Below are positions 9,764 through 18,048 of a stretch of 64,000 nucleotides of DNA, piece by piece. A program made the translations under genes and the position numbers. Under the pieces are notes generated by a model, which searched no databases, was not told the origin of the DNA, and was given only the letters and a program-made list of their open reading frames with translations. This DNA comes from Bin5 sp965221345. Lineage in GTDB: Bacteria; Chloroflexota; Anaerolineae; Caldilineales; Caldilineaceae. The stretch's first letter is position 1. Each line of letters opens with the position of its first letter. The DNA lies in contig CBDCSD010000001.1 of NCBI GenBank assembly GCA_965221345.1, positions 1,054,001 through 1,118,000 of the forward strand, given 5' to 3'.

Positions 9764-10216
9764 GGATCTTCCTCCTTGTGTTGAACTGCCGCGAGTTACA
9801 TTTTCTTTAGAATCACGGAAGCGCGACGTTTTTGCAGGAGCGCCAGACAACAATTCGCTATTGTCTCTACAATATCGCCGGAGAGAAAAATGGTATATTA
9901 AAGTATAAGTGTGGAATTCCGGCCTGTCAAATACGATTTTTTCGTCCCACCGTCGAATCTGCGCGGGATGGGGAATAATCGACGGTTCGAACTACCCGGC
10001 CGGGCGCCGGAGACCGCGCCGCTCTGACCGCCAACCTCCGGGCGAAGGCTGATTAGCGGCATAGAGGATTCTGGCGGTGGTCATGCCCGTTGTCGTGCCT
10101 CAAGCAGCGCGCAAGGCCGCGGTGGGGGAGATGGGGGACGGGGGAACTGGATACGCGTCAACCTTCAGGCGGGAGGGCCGCCGCGAGTGATCAAGTTCAG
10201 CGTCGGCTATCGGAGT
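9764..10216. other. Intergenic region carrying the importer operon leader and promoter
   Basis: This 453-bp gap separates the HlyD-like gene from the SBP gene. It contains the leader of the importer transcript and a well-formed promoter at 9902-9930. The part from 9931 to 10216 shows no convincing gene on either strand; it is GC-rich and may hold the 3' end signals of the HlyD-like gene, though no clear U-tract terminator was seen. Confidence 0.6.
9902..9930 (-). promoter_or_regulatory. Sigma70-like promoter of the importer operon
   Basis: On the minus strand, -35 TTGACA (9925-9930) is followed after exactly 17 bp by -10 TATACT (9902-9907). Transcription would start near 9895, leaving a leader of about 130 nt before the SBP start codon. 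A GGAATTCC palindrome lies in the spacer at 9913-9920. The match to the consensus is very good; use of the promoter is inferred. Confidence 0.7.
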
Positions 10217-11464
10217 CTAGCGTTCGAAAACCTGCTCGTCCTCTTCCAGGCCGGCCAATACCTCGGTGCGCTCACCGTCGCTTACGCCAAGAGTGATGTC
10301 GACCTCGACCGTGCTTTCACCCTCTTTGACCAGCGCGTAGCGCCGGTTGAAGTAACTGTGGATCGCGACATTCGGGATGGTCAGGATGTTCTCCTTTCGT
10401 TCCACAACAATGCGTGGATCGGCAAAGGCTCCGATCTCCAACTCCATGTCGGGCGCAGAGAACTCGATCCGAATTGGTAGCCCTTCGTCGCCTCCGGTGG
10501 GTGTTGAGGCCTGGATTAGCAGGCCCTTTACTTCCCTCCGTGGGTAGTCGCGGAAAAGGATCGTCACTGTTTGACCGATCCGCAACTTCGGCAACTCCTC
10601 CTCGCCGGGAGACGAGCTTCTGACCTCCAGGGCGTCCGGCGCTGCCAGCCCCATAACCGGTGCGTATTCTGCGATCAACTGCCCAACTTCGCCGTCCGTG
10701 TAGCGCACCACCCCGTCGAAGGGCGCCAACAACTGCGCCTGCTCGATTCGATCCTGGAGCATCTCCACATCAATCGCCATGAGCTCCACCTGCGCCTGGT
10801 AGAGCGCAATCTCACGGTCATGCTGATCCGCCAGCAGCTTGAACCTCGTCTCCGCGGCTGCGGCCGTCAACTCCAAGCGCGCGATGTCGGGTTCGTCTGC
10901 GCCGCCGCCTGCCTGTTCCAACGCCAGCCTGTCCATTTCCAGGGTCGCCACTGCCTCCGCCAATTCCAGAGCTTTGGCTCCCTGGGCCGCGTGCAGCCGC
11001 AGTCGGGCGATCTCCAACTGTTTCTGCGCTTTGGCAAGTTCATGCGGTAGAAAGCCGACATCCAGCTCGGCCACCAGCTGTCCTGCCTCTACGGTGTCGC
11101 CCGCATCGACAAGAAATCCGTTCAGGCGGCCACCGATGCGGAAGGAGAGGTTCACCCGCCGCTCTGAATCTACCAAACCCAACAGTGTCACGCTGTCGAC
11201 GATATCGCCGCGTTCAATTCGGTGAACCGTTTTGGGGAGCGGTACGGGCGTGGGAATAGGAGTAGGAGTAGGGGTAACCAATACGTCGCCGGGCAACCGT
11301 TCACAACCGGCTAAAAGCGCGGCCAGAATCAGCAGGCAGACAGCCAGGCAAAAGGGAAAAATGACAGAACCCGCAAGACATTCCGTTTTCGCGCCAAGCG
11401 GCAAATGAGTTGGCGCAGAACGAGGCCAAAGAAGTGGAGCGAATGGCTTGATGCTCCGTCCCAT
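10217..11464 (-). CDS. HlyD-like membrane fusion / efflux adaptor lipoprotein
   Basis: A 415-residue periplasmic-adaptor-like protein. I chose the ATG at 11462-11464 (MGRSIKPF), preceded by CCAGGAAAAA; earlier ATGs exist at 11491 and 11542, and the open frame extends back through the heptamer repeat at 11581, which cannot be real coding sequence. After a hydrophobic stretch comes the lipobox LLAGC, then a Thr/Pro linker (TPTPTPIPTPVP). The core has a lipoyl-like half (GDTVEAGQLVAELD), a coiled-coil hairpin of about 110 residues rich in Ala, Leu and Glu, the second lipoyl half (LLAPFDGVVRY) and beta-barrel domains. No partner transporter or outer-membrane factor lies next to it, so its export substrate cannot be told. 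Confidence 0.8.
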   Translation of the reverse strand: MGRSIKPFAPLLWPRSAPTHLPLGAKTECLAGSVIFPFCLAVCLLILAALLAGCERLPGDVLVTPTPTPIPTPVPLPKTVHRIERGDIVDSVTLLGLVDSERRVNLSFRIGGRLNGFLVDAGDTVEAGQLVAELDVGFLPHELAKAQKQLEIARLRLHAAQGAKALELAEAVATLEMDRLALEQAGGGADEPDIARLELTAAAAETRFKLLADQHDREIALYQAQVELMAIDVEMLQDRIEQAQLLAPFDGVVRYTDGEVGQLIAEYAPVMGLAAPDALEVRSSSPGEEELPKLRIGQTVTILFRDYPRREVKGLLIQASTPTGGDEGLPIRIEFSAPDMELEIGAFADPRIVVERKENILTIPNVAIHSYFNRRYALVKEGESTVEVDITLGVSDGERTEVLAGLEEDEQVFER

Positions 11465-11580
11465 TTTTTCCTGGATCGGTCTTCTCCGCATTGCCAATGG
11501 CTTCTTGTCGATCTTCGCATAGCCTAATCTATTGCAGATCATCGCGGGATTCTGCTCTCTGCGGCGGCCCTTCGCTCGTT

Positions 11581-11681
11581 CTGACCACTGACCACTGACC
11601 ACTGACCACTGACCACTGACCACTGACCACTGACCACTGACCACTGACCACTGACCACTGACCACTGACCACTGACCACTG
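11581..11681. repeat. Tandem heptanucleotide repeat (TGACCAC)n, about 14 copies
   Basis: A 101-bp block made of an uninterrupted 7-bp unit TGACCAC, about 14.4 copies with no variation seen. It lies between the Gfo/Idh gene stop (11685) and the HlyD-like gene. Shorter relatives occur at 3756-3772 and 14529-14550, where the units vary to TAGCCAC. It resembles short tandemly repeated repetitive (STRR) heptamers known from some bacteria; function unknown. Confidence 0.95.
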
Positions 11682-11684
11682 GGT

Positions 11685-12791
11685 CTACACGGTCTCCTCG
11701 GGTCTGACCTCGCGTCCCTCTTGCGCCGACAACTGCGCCGCGCGACAGAACCGGAGTACCTCCTTACCCTCCTCACCGCTCAGCGGCGACTGCCGTCCCT
11801 CCGCAATGGCGTCAACGAAGTCGTGTACGCCGGCCACGAAACTGGTTCCCCAATCCGAGTCTACCTCGGGAAACTGCGTGGTCTTGCCGTCCCGGTACAT
11901 CTCCAACGCCGGTCTGTCCAGCAGCATCGAGGTACAGCGGTTCACCCAGATGAAGCCGTGCGAGCCGGTCAACTCGACCCACTCGTCTTCAGGGCGTCCG
12001 TACTTGGTTGGAACCAGCATGTCGTCGGAGGTGACTGCTTCGTAGGAGCCGTACTTTTCGCCGTTCCGGTATTTCCAGATGACGACCGCCGGGCTGTCAA
12101 GCATCCAACCATGTTGTATCGGGCGGTGTGTGATCCAGGCGAACACCTTTTCCACCGCGCCCAAGTACCACCGGGCAATCGAAAAGAGATGGTATCCATA
12201 ATCTAGGATGACCCGACCTCCGCCGCTCTGGGCAGGGTCGAACCGCCATACCCAGCGCCTGTAGGGTATCTCCCAGTCCTCTCCCGTGGTACCCTGCACG
12301 CACTTGATGCGTATCGAAAGCGGCTCGCCAATCGCACCGGCGTCGAGAAGCTGCTTGGCCTTGACCAGCGGCGGATAAAAGCGAAAGTTTTCAAACACGC
12401 GCATCAACTTGCCCGCACGCTGCGCAGCTTCGATAATCGCATCGCACTCGGCAACGCTGATCGCCATCGGCTTCTGGATGGAGACGTGCTTGCCTGCCTC
12501 CAGCGCCGCAATGCCCATCTCCGCATGAAGATGGTGGGGCGTGATCACCTCCACCGCATCCACTTCGGGGTCGGCGAGCAGATGCCGGTAGTCGGTGTAC
12601 GTCTTCCCAACCTGCCACTCGGAGGCGCGCCGCTGCAGCAGCGCCTCGTCCACATCGCAGACGGCGTGAAGTTCCGCTTTGGGATTGTCCTTGTAGCCGA
12701 GGTAGTGCAGGTCGGTGATGGCGCCGGCGCCGATGAAGCCTACGCGCAGCTTCTTCGTGCCGCCGCGGAGGCGTTGCGCGCCGCCGCTCAT
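11685..12791 (-). CDS. Gfo/Idh/MocA family oxidoreductase
   Basis: A 368-residue cytosolic NAD(P)-dependent oxidoreductase acting on sugars or cyclitols. The Rossmann motif GFIGAGAITDLHYLG is at residues about 18-32, and the family signature EKPMA appears as QKPMAISVAE near residue 106, with Lys107 as the expected catalytic lysine. The C-terminal half is the alpha/beta substrate domain. The start overlaps the end of the ThDP gene in an ATGA arrangement, so translation is coupled. Its stop codon lies three bases from the heptamer repeat. The substrate is unknown; the neighbouring ThDP enzyme, aldo/keto reductases and ThuA gene suggest a sugar or sugar-acid degradation route. Confidence 0.92.
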   Translation of the reverse strand: MSGGAQRLRGGTKKLRVGFIGAGAITDLHYLGYKDNPKAELHAVCDVDEALLQRRASEWQVGKTYTDYRHLLADPEVDAVEVITPHHLHAEMGIAALEAGKHVSIQKPMAISVAECDAIIEAAQRAGKLMRVFENFRFYPPLVKAKQLLDAGAIGEPLSIRIKCVQGTTGEDWEIPYRRWVWRFDPAQSGGGRVILDYGYHLFSIARWYLGAVEKVFAWITHRPIQHGWMLDSPAVVIWKYRNGEKYGSYEAVTSDDMLVPTKYGRPEDEWVELTGSHGFIWVNRCTSMLLDRPALEMYRDGKTTQFPEVDSDWGTSFVAGVHDFVDAIAEGRQSPLSGEEGKEVLRFCRAAQLSAQEGREVRPEETV

Positions 12792-14428
12792 TGCTCCCCC
12801 TCAAACATGCGCGCCGACGGTTCCATTATCGGCCATGGCAACGTTCCCGGCAGTTCGATCAACGCACTCCTGTCCGCTTCGATCGCCTTCGCAACCGCAG
12901 GTCCAAGCTGTTCGATCGATGTCACCCTGCAGCCGTCAACGCCGAACGCCCCCGCCAGCGCGACGAAGTCCGGGTTCACAAGGTCGACCGCGTGTGCCTG
13001 CCCGTAGCGTGCCATCTGCTGTGGCTTCAAAACACCGTATGCCGAGTCGTTGAAGACCAAAGTGACAATCGGCACATCAAGCTGCACCGCGGCCGCCAGC
13101 TCCTGGCAATTGAACAGGAATCCACCGTCGCCGCAAAGCGCTACCACCGGTCGGTCCGGCCGCGCTACCTTGGCCCCGATCGCCGCCGGCAGCCCGAAGC
13201 CTAGCGTGCAGAACCCCCACGGGTATATGTTTGTGCGCGGCTCATATATGTCGAGCAGACGCCGGCACCAATACGCCGCCACCGTCAAATCGCTCACGAT
13301 GATCGTATCGCGCGGCAGCGCCTTTCGCAGCGTCTGTACAAGTTCAACGCCTTCGGGAGCGCGCGCCTGACAGTAGCGCCAAATCTTCTGCCGCAATTTG
13401 GCGATCCCAGCGGCACTGCCATTTTCCTGCCTACCCAAATCCTGCAACTGCGAGTTGATCAATTGCAGCGCCGCGCGCGCATCTCCCACAACGCCGACCG
13501 TGGCCGGATAGTTGCGGTCGATCTCCTCCGGATCGATATCGATGTGGATCAGCGAGTCCGGCATACACAAGCCCCAGCGATCCGTCTCTTCCTCGGTAAA
13601 GCGCGTGCCGACCGCCAGCATCAGATCAGATTCGGCCAGAAACGCCCGCGCGGCAGGATGCAGGATGGTTGCGCCGGCGGCCAGCGGGTGGTCGTCTGCA
13701 ACCGCGCCTTTGCCCAGCACCGTCGTGAAGATCGGCGCCTGCAAACGTTCGGCCAGCTGGCGCACCTCCGCGCCGGCACCACTGCTGATCACGCCCCCGC
13801 CCGCCCAGATGACCGGCCGCCGCGCCGCTCGCAACAGCCGCGCCGCCCGCTCCACCTGCTCCGGTTCCGGCCCCGGCCGATCCACCGCAGCCGGCGCGGG
13901 CATCGTCACCTCGTCACTTTCGTCCAGCGTATCGCAGGGAATCTCCACCGCCGTCGGCCGCGGCCGACCGCTCAGCATCTGCGCGAACGCCTCCCGCATC
14001 ACACCGGGGATCGCCTCCACCGTGTCCGCGCGCGCCCGCCACTTCGTCACCGGCGCAAAGCTCCCCAACTGGTCCTGGCACTCATGCAGATAGCCCTTGT
14101 CCAGCCCAATCCCCTCTGCCGGGATCTGGCTGGCAATGCACAAAACGGGCGAAGAATCGCTGAAGGCCGTTCCCAGCGAGGCCAGCGTGTTGAGGGCGGC
14201 CGGCCCCGTCGTGCTAATGCATACTCCGACCTCGCCGCTCGCCCTGGCATAACCATCGGCCATAAATGCTGCACCCTGTTCATGGCGGGCAAGGATGTGC
14301 CTGATGCCGCCTGCCGCGCGCAATGCTTCGTATATGCCAAGATTGTGCGTGCCCGGAATGCCGAACACCGTGTCGACGTTGTGTGCCGCCAGCGAACGAA
14401 CAACAGCCTCACCACCGGTTAAGCGCAT
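12788..14428 (-). CDS. Thiamine diphosphate-dependent enzyme (acetolactate synthase/decarboxylase-like)
   Basis: A 546-residue ThDP enzyme with the three usual domains: N-terminal pyrimidine-binding domain with the activating glutamate in ARHEQGAAFMADGYAR (Glu50), a central domain around residues 195-330, and the C-terminal diphosphate-binding domain with GDGGFLFN and the later NDSAYG segment. The length and layout fit the acetolactate synthase / benzoylformate decarboxylase superfamily, which acts on 2-keto acids. No small regulatory ALS subunit is nearby, so a catabolic decarboxylase or lyase is as likely as an anabolic synthase. The ribosome site AGGAG lies about 10 nt before the ATG. An IS701-type element now separates it from the upstream aldo/keto reductase gene. 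Confidence 0.9.
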   Translation of the reverse strand: MRLTGGEAVVRSLAAHNVDTVFGIPGTHNLGIYEALRAAGGIRHILARHEQGAAFMADGYARASGEVGVCISTTGPAALNTLASLGTAFSDSSPVLCIASQIPAEGIGLDKGYLHECQDQLGSFAPVTKWRARADTVEAIPGVMREAFAQMLSGRPRPTAVEIPCDTLDESDEVTMPAPAAVDRPGPEPEQVERAARLLRAARRPVIWAGGGVISSGAGAEVRQLAERLQAPIFTTVLGKGAVADDHPLAAGATILHPAARAFLAESDLMLAVGTRFTEEETDRWGLCMPDSLIHIDIDPEEIDRNYPATVGVVGDARAALQLINSQLQDLGRQENGSAAGIAKLRQKIWRYCQARAPEGVELVQTLRKALPRDTIIVSDLTVAAYWCRRLLDIYEPRTNIYPWGFCTLGFGLPAAIGAKVARPDRPVVALCGDGGFLFNCQELAAAVQLDVPIVTLVFNDSAYGVLKPQQMARYGQAHAVDLVNPDFVALAGAFGVDGCRVTSIEQLGPAVAKAIEADRSALIELPGTLPWPIMEPSARMFEGEQ

Positions 14429-14626
14429 TGATCAGTAACTCCTGTGAATTGTGGACAGAGGATAGAATACACCAGTGGATAATAGACAATGGGCACCGAC
14501 ATCTCTAGCGGTCGGACATTGCAGTTACCAACCACTAGCCACTAGCCACTAATACTACAACCGCACATTGATAAGATAGGGTTCCTTCGGCGATAATGAG
14601 AGCAAGCAAGCTAAGCTGGAGGAGCT

Positions 14627-15853
14627 ATGGAACTGAGCGAATTGGACAGATGGGCGGACGAATTTGAAGCGTTTCACAGTCGGTTTTCCTCGTTGTTTGG
14701 ACGTAGAGAGGTACAACAGCAAGCGGTAAAGTATGTGCAAGGGTTGGTGTCGCCGGTGGAACGGAAGAATGGCTGGCAGTTGGCGGAAGCGGTGGGCGAC
14801 AAGAGGCCGGATGCGACGCAACGATTGCTGTACAAGACGAAGTGGGATGCAGAAGCGGTGCGAGATGCGTTGCAGCGATTTGTGATAGAGGGGTTCGGCG
14901 ATGCGGAAGGCATCGGGGTGGTCGACGAGACGGGATTTCTCAAGAAGGGGGCAAAATCGGCGGGCGTACAGCGTCAGTATAGTGGAACGGCAGGCAAGGT
15001 GGAGAACTGTCAGTTGGGCGTGTTCCTGACCTATGCGACGACGCAGGGACATACCTTTCTGGACCGACGGCTCTATCTGCCTGAGGAATGGTGTGCGGAC
15101 AGAGAGCGCTGTAAAGAAGCGAAAGTGCCTGCCGACGTCGGATTTGCCACCAAGTCTGAACTGGCGGCTGCGATGTTGCGCCATGCGTGGCGGCTGGGTG
15201 TGCCGATGCGCTGGGTGACGGCAGACGAGGTCTACGGTGAGGCGCGTGCGCTGCGATATGCGGTGGCCGAAAGTGGTCGTTGGTATGTGTTTGCTGTGGG
15301 GGTCCAGAACAGCGTATGGCTGGTGCGTCCAGAGGTAGGCGTCCCTGCCTGGAAGGGAAACGGTCGCAAACCTTTCAAAGCGCGCGTTCTTGATGAAAGC
15401 GCACGACCGGTACGGATCCCCGCGGTGGTCGCATCCTGGCCTGACAGCCGTTGGCAACGTCTGCAGGTCGCGGCAGGGGAAAAAGGAGCTCGCATCTACG
15501 ACTGGGCCTGCCAACGGGTCGTGGAAAATCAAGACCAGATGCCGGGACGGGACAGCTGGCTCCTGGTGCGACGTTCGCTGACCAAGCCGCACGAATGCGC
15601 CTACTTTCTCTCCAATGCGCCGCCTGACACTGCGCTGCTGACCCTGGCCCAGGTCGCCTCGACTCGCTATACCATTGAACAGTGTTTCGAAGAGGCCAAA
15701 GGCGAAACCGGCCTCGACCACTATCAGGTGCGCTATTGGCCCAGTTGGTATCGACACATTACACTCTCGATGATGGCACATGTATGGCTCGCCTGGCTCC
15801 GTCTCAGACGCAACCAGAAAAAGGGGGGCTTGAATCCTTTCTGGCCGAGTTGA
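14627..15853 (+). CDS. IS701-family DDE transposase, likely needing a -1 frameshift
   Basis: A 408-residue DDE transposase. Conserved acidic residues are in VVDETGF (Asp100), TADEVYG (Asp200) and the FEEAKGETGLDHY block (Glu about 353), spacing and motifs typical of IS701-like transposases. The frame ends early with GLNPFWPS, whereas the -1 frame continues with GGLESFLAELSVPEIRRLL and further residues up to a stop at 16027-16029, still inside the element. The switch falls on GGGGGGC at 15823-15829, phased as G GGG GGC, a classical slippery heptamer form. So the C-terminus is made by programmed frameshifting, or the gene carries a homopolymer indel. Confidence 0.85.
   Translation: MELSELDRWADEFEAFHSRFSSLFGRREVQQQAVKYVQGLVSPVERKNGWQLAEAVGDKRPDATQRLLYKTKWDAEAVRDALQRFVIEGFGDAEGIGVVDETGFLKKGAKSAGVQRQYSGTAGKVENCQLGVFLTYATTQGHTFLDRRLYLPEEWCADRERCKEAKVPADVGFATKSELAAAMLRHAWRLGVPMRWVTADEVYGEARALRYAVAESGRWYVFAVGVQNSVWLVRPEVGVPAWKGNGRKPFKARVLDESARPVRIPAVVASWPDSRWQRLQVAAGEKGARIYDWACQRVVENQDQMPGRDSWLLVRRSLTKPHECAYFLSNAPPDTALLTLAQVASTRYTIEQCFEEAKGETGLDHYQVRYWPSWYRHITLSMMAHVWLAWLRLRRNQKKGGLNPFWPS
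15823..15829 (+). promoter_or_regulatory. Candidate -1 ribosomal frameshift heptamer G GGG GGC
   Basis: The zero-frame codons are AAG GGG GGC, so the heptamer is in the exact phase required for slippage into the -1 frame. The -1 frame is open for another 66 codons that read like the normal transposase C-terminus. A sequencing or mutational indel in the six-G run would give the same picture. Confidence 0.45.
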
Positions 15854-16043
15854 GCGTGCCTGAAATCAGGCGTCTGCTTGAAATCGCCTTGCCCTTGCCA
15901 CCTCGTTCGCCCCCCTTACGGCTTGCCTGGTCCCTCTGGCGCCGCGCCAGACGACATCAAGCTCGTCAATGTCACTGCAGACGCCTCTCCCAACTCTCTG
16001 TCATTCCATCCCTATTGCAACCGCCTTAAATGCGGTTGTAGTA

Positions 16044-16994
16044 TTACGCGTCGACCCCAAACTCCGCCTGGAATTTCGTCCACACACTTTCGTCGACAGG
16101 TGTAGCCGCGGCGCGGATGTTTGCCTCCAGCTGCTCAGCGTTCAGGCTGCCGATCGGGTTGCCGTGGATGCGCTCTTCACGGAGGCAGAACTGAAGCGCA
16201 AGCTGTAAAAGGTCAACATCCTCTTGTTGACACCAGTGCCAGATTTTGCGCGCCTCTTCTATATCGCTCTCGCCCTTATAGCCGCCCTTTTCCCGAGCCT
16301 CTTCGATATCGGCTCCGGTGAGCAGCCCGCGCAGGATCGACCAACCGTTGAGCACGCCGACGTCGGCCGCGGCCGCGGCGGGCAGCAGCTTGTCTGCCGC
16401 AGTCTGGCGAATCAGATGGTAATCGTTGAAACAGAGCAGGAAGTCGACGTCCCCGGTGGCAATCGCCTGCAGATGAAAGTCGTGCGGGTTCATTCCGAAA
16501 CCGACATGGCGGACCTGGCCGCTCGCTTTGAGCTCTAGTAGACCTGCCAGCGTGCCATGCTTCGCCAGTGTAGGTTCCATCCGCGTCGGATCGTGGATCA
16601 ACATGCCGTCGAAATAGTCGGTCCCCAGAATCTCCAGCTGATCCTCTACGTCGCGAATGGCGCGGTCCGCCGAAAAGTCGGCTTCACTATCGCCGCGGTA
16701 CCCGCCCCAAGCCGCGTTGGAATGGCAGCAGAGGCGCCCGGTTACGATGACATCGCCGCGCGGGATTTCGCGCAGCGCCAGTCCCAACTTGCGCAGCGAG
16801 TCCCCGTAACAGCGGGCGCAGTCGAAATGATTTGAGCCCAAGGACACCGCGTGCTTCACCAGGGCCACGGCATCCTCGTCGCTGACAAATCCAAAGTGGT
16901 TGCCGAAGCCCTGTGTGCCAAAGGGAATGACGGGTATCTCAAGCTCGGTGCGGCCGAGACGGCGGCGGGGCATCGAAAGGGCGGCTTGGTTCAT
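16044..16994 (-). CDS. Aldo/keto reductase family protein, copy 1 (3' end set by the IS)
   Basis: A 316-residue (alpha/beta)8-barrel protein of the aldo/keto reductase superfamily. Motifs are RRLGRTELEIPVIPFGT near the start, the FDCARCYGDS block with Asp58 and Tyr63, and LIHDP with the expected histidine. The position of the catalytic lysine (usually in a TK motif after a beta strand) reads VTGRLCCHS in both copies, so the lysine appears absent and NADPH-dependent reduction is uncertain. The stop codon TAA (16044-16046) is made of the last bases of the IS inverted repeat; the paralogue continues with Arg-His before its own stop. RBS TAGGAG precedes the ATG. The gene is followed by the IS and then the ThDP gene. 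Confidence 0.88.
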   Translation of the reverse strand: MNQAALSMPRRRLGRTELEIPVIPFGTQGFGNHFGFVSDEDAVALVKHAVSLGSNHFDCARCYGDSLRKLGLALREIPRGDVIVTGRLCCHSNAAWGGYRGDSEADFSADRAIRDVEDQLEILGTDYFDGMLIHDPTRMEPTLAKHGTLAGLLELKASGQVRHVGFGMNPHDFHLQAIATGDVDFLLCFNDYHLIRQTAADKLLPAAAAADVGVLNGWSILRGLLTGADIEEAREKGGYKGESDIEEARKIWHWCQQEDVDLLQLALQFCLREERIHGNPIGSLNAEQLEANIRAAATPVDESVWTKFQAEFGVDA

Positions 16995-17088
16995 AGCTTT
17001 TCTCCTAGGTTGAATATAGGTTTACGCCATGCCGGGTTGTTCCGTATCATGGCTTGACTAAAAAGTTGATCGATCTGCGCCATACTTC

Positions 17089-18045
17089 TCAATGCCGCGC
17101 ATCGACACCGAATTTTTCCTGGAATTTGGCCCACACGCTTTCGTCCAGCGGCGTTGATGCGGCACGGATGTTGGCCTCAAGTTGCTCCACATTCAGGCTG
17201 CCAATCGGATTTCCGTGGATGCGCTCTTCCCGCAGGCAGAACTGGATCGCCAGTTGGAGAAGATCGACCTCCTCCTCCCTGCACCACTGCCACATGGCGC
17301 GAGCCGCCTCGGCGTCGTCGTCATGCCGGTGGCGGCGTTGCCCAATCACCTCATCGATATCGGCGCCGGTCAGCAGGCCGCGCAGAATCGACCAGCCGTT
17401 CATGACGCCAACATCGGCTGCGTGGGCCGCGGGCAATACGGTGTCGGCGGCGGTTTGGCGGACGAGATTGTAGTCGTTGAAGCATAGGATCAGATCGACT
17501 TCGCCAGTCGCAATTGCCTCTACGTGGAAATCATGCGGTTCCATCCCATATCCGACATTCCGCACCAATCCGCGTGCTTTCAACCGCAGTAGACCGGCAA
17601 GAGTACCATCTCTGGCCAGCGTGGGTTCGATACGATTAGGATCGTGGATCAGCATGCCGTCGAAATAGTCGGTCCCGAGCAGTTCCAGCTGGTCTTCCAC
17701 GTCGCGTATGGCGCGTTCGGCCGAATAATCGGCTTCCCCAGCACCGCGATAACCCCCCCAAGGCGCATCCGAGTGACAGCAAAGGCGTCCTGTGATGATC
17801 ACTTCGGGGCGCGGAATCTCGCGCAAGGCCAGGCTCAACTTGCGCATCGAGTCTCCGTAGCAGCGGGCGCTGTCAAAATGATTGGCGCCCAGTGACACCG
17901 CATGCTTTATCAGGCCAACGGCATCCTCGTCGCTGACGAAGCCGAAGCTGTTGCTGAATCCCAGCGTGCCAAAGGGAATTACGGGAATCTCGAGTTCGGT
18001 GCGGCCGAGGCGGCGGCGAGGCAGCGAAAGGGGCGCTTGGGTCAT
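17089..18045 (-). CDS. Aldo/keto reductase family protein, copy 2
   Basis: A 318-residue paralogue of the neighbouring copy, aligning end to end with roughly three quarters identical residues by eye, so the pair arose by tandem duplication. It keeps FDSARCYGDS and LIHDP but, like copy 1, has VITGRLCCHS where a Lys is expected in the catalytic tetrad. An insertion difference lies around residues 232-243 (IGQRRHRHDDDAEA versus a Lys/Gly-rich stretch). The start codon lies three bases after the stop of the ThuA gene, with GGGAG as ribosome site, so it is in one operon with it. Substrate unknown. Confidence 0.88.
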   Translation of the reverse strand: MTQAPLSLPRRRLGRTELEIPVIPFGTLGFSNSFGFVSDEDAVGLIKHAVSLGANHFDSARCYGDSMRKLSLALREIPRPEVIITGRLCCHSDAPWGGYRGAGEADYSAERAIRDVEDQLELLGTDYFDGMLIHDPNRIEPTLARDGTLAGLLRLKARGLVRNVGYGMEPHDFHVEAIATGEVDLILCFNDYNLVRQTAADTVLPAAHAADVGVMNGWSILRGLLTGADIDEVIGQRRHRHDDDAEAARAMWQWCREEEVDLLQLAIQFCLREERIHGNPIGSLNVEQLEANIRAASTPLDESVWAKFQEKFGVDARH

Positions 18046-18048
18046 TGA

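Larger units (their letters stand above)
14550..16046 (+). mobile_element. IS701-family insertion sequence with 16-bp terminal inverted repeats
   Basis: The element is bounded by a perfect 16-bp inverted repeat, TAATACTACAACCGCA at 14550-14565 and its complement at 16031-16046, giving about 1.5 kb. It holds one transposase on the plus strand, opposite to the host operon. No clean target duplication can be called: the outer bases are CAC on the left and CGCG on the right, and the exact ends may differ by a few bases. It has inserted at the very 3' end of the aldo/keto reductase gene at 16044-16994 and between that gene and the ThDP gene. Confidence 0.88.

Noticed and set aside
11465..11776. 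N-terminal extension of the HlyD-like protein with repeated SGQWSVV
   Set aside because: The repeat is just the heptamer array translated; it overlaps the Gfo/Idh gene and has no ribosome site.
14429..14549. Promoter for the ThDP gene in the gap left of the IS
   Set aside because: TTGTCT and TATTCT are present on the minus strand but only about 14 bp apart, and no better pair was found.
14555..15781. A 408-codon minus-strand open frame opposite the transposase
   Set aside because: The plus-strand frame has DDE motifs and a normal start; the antisense product is His/Arg-rich and has no family signature.
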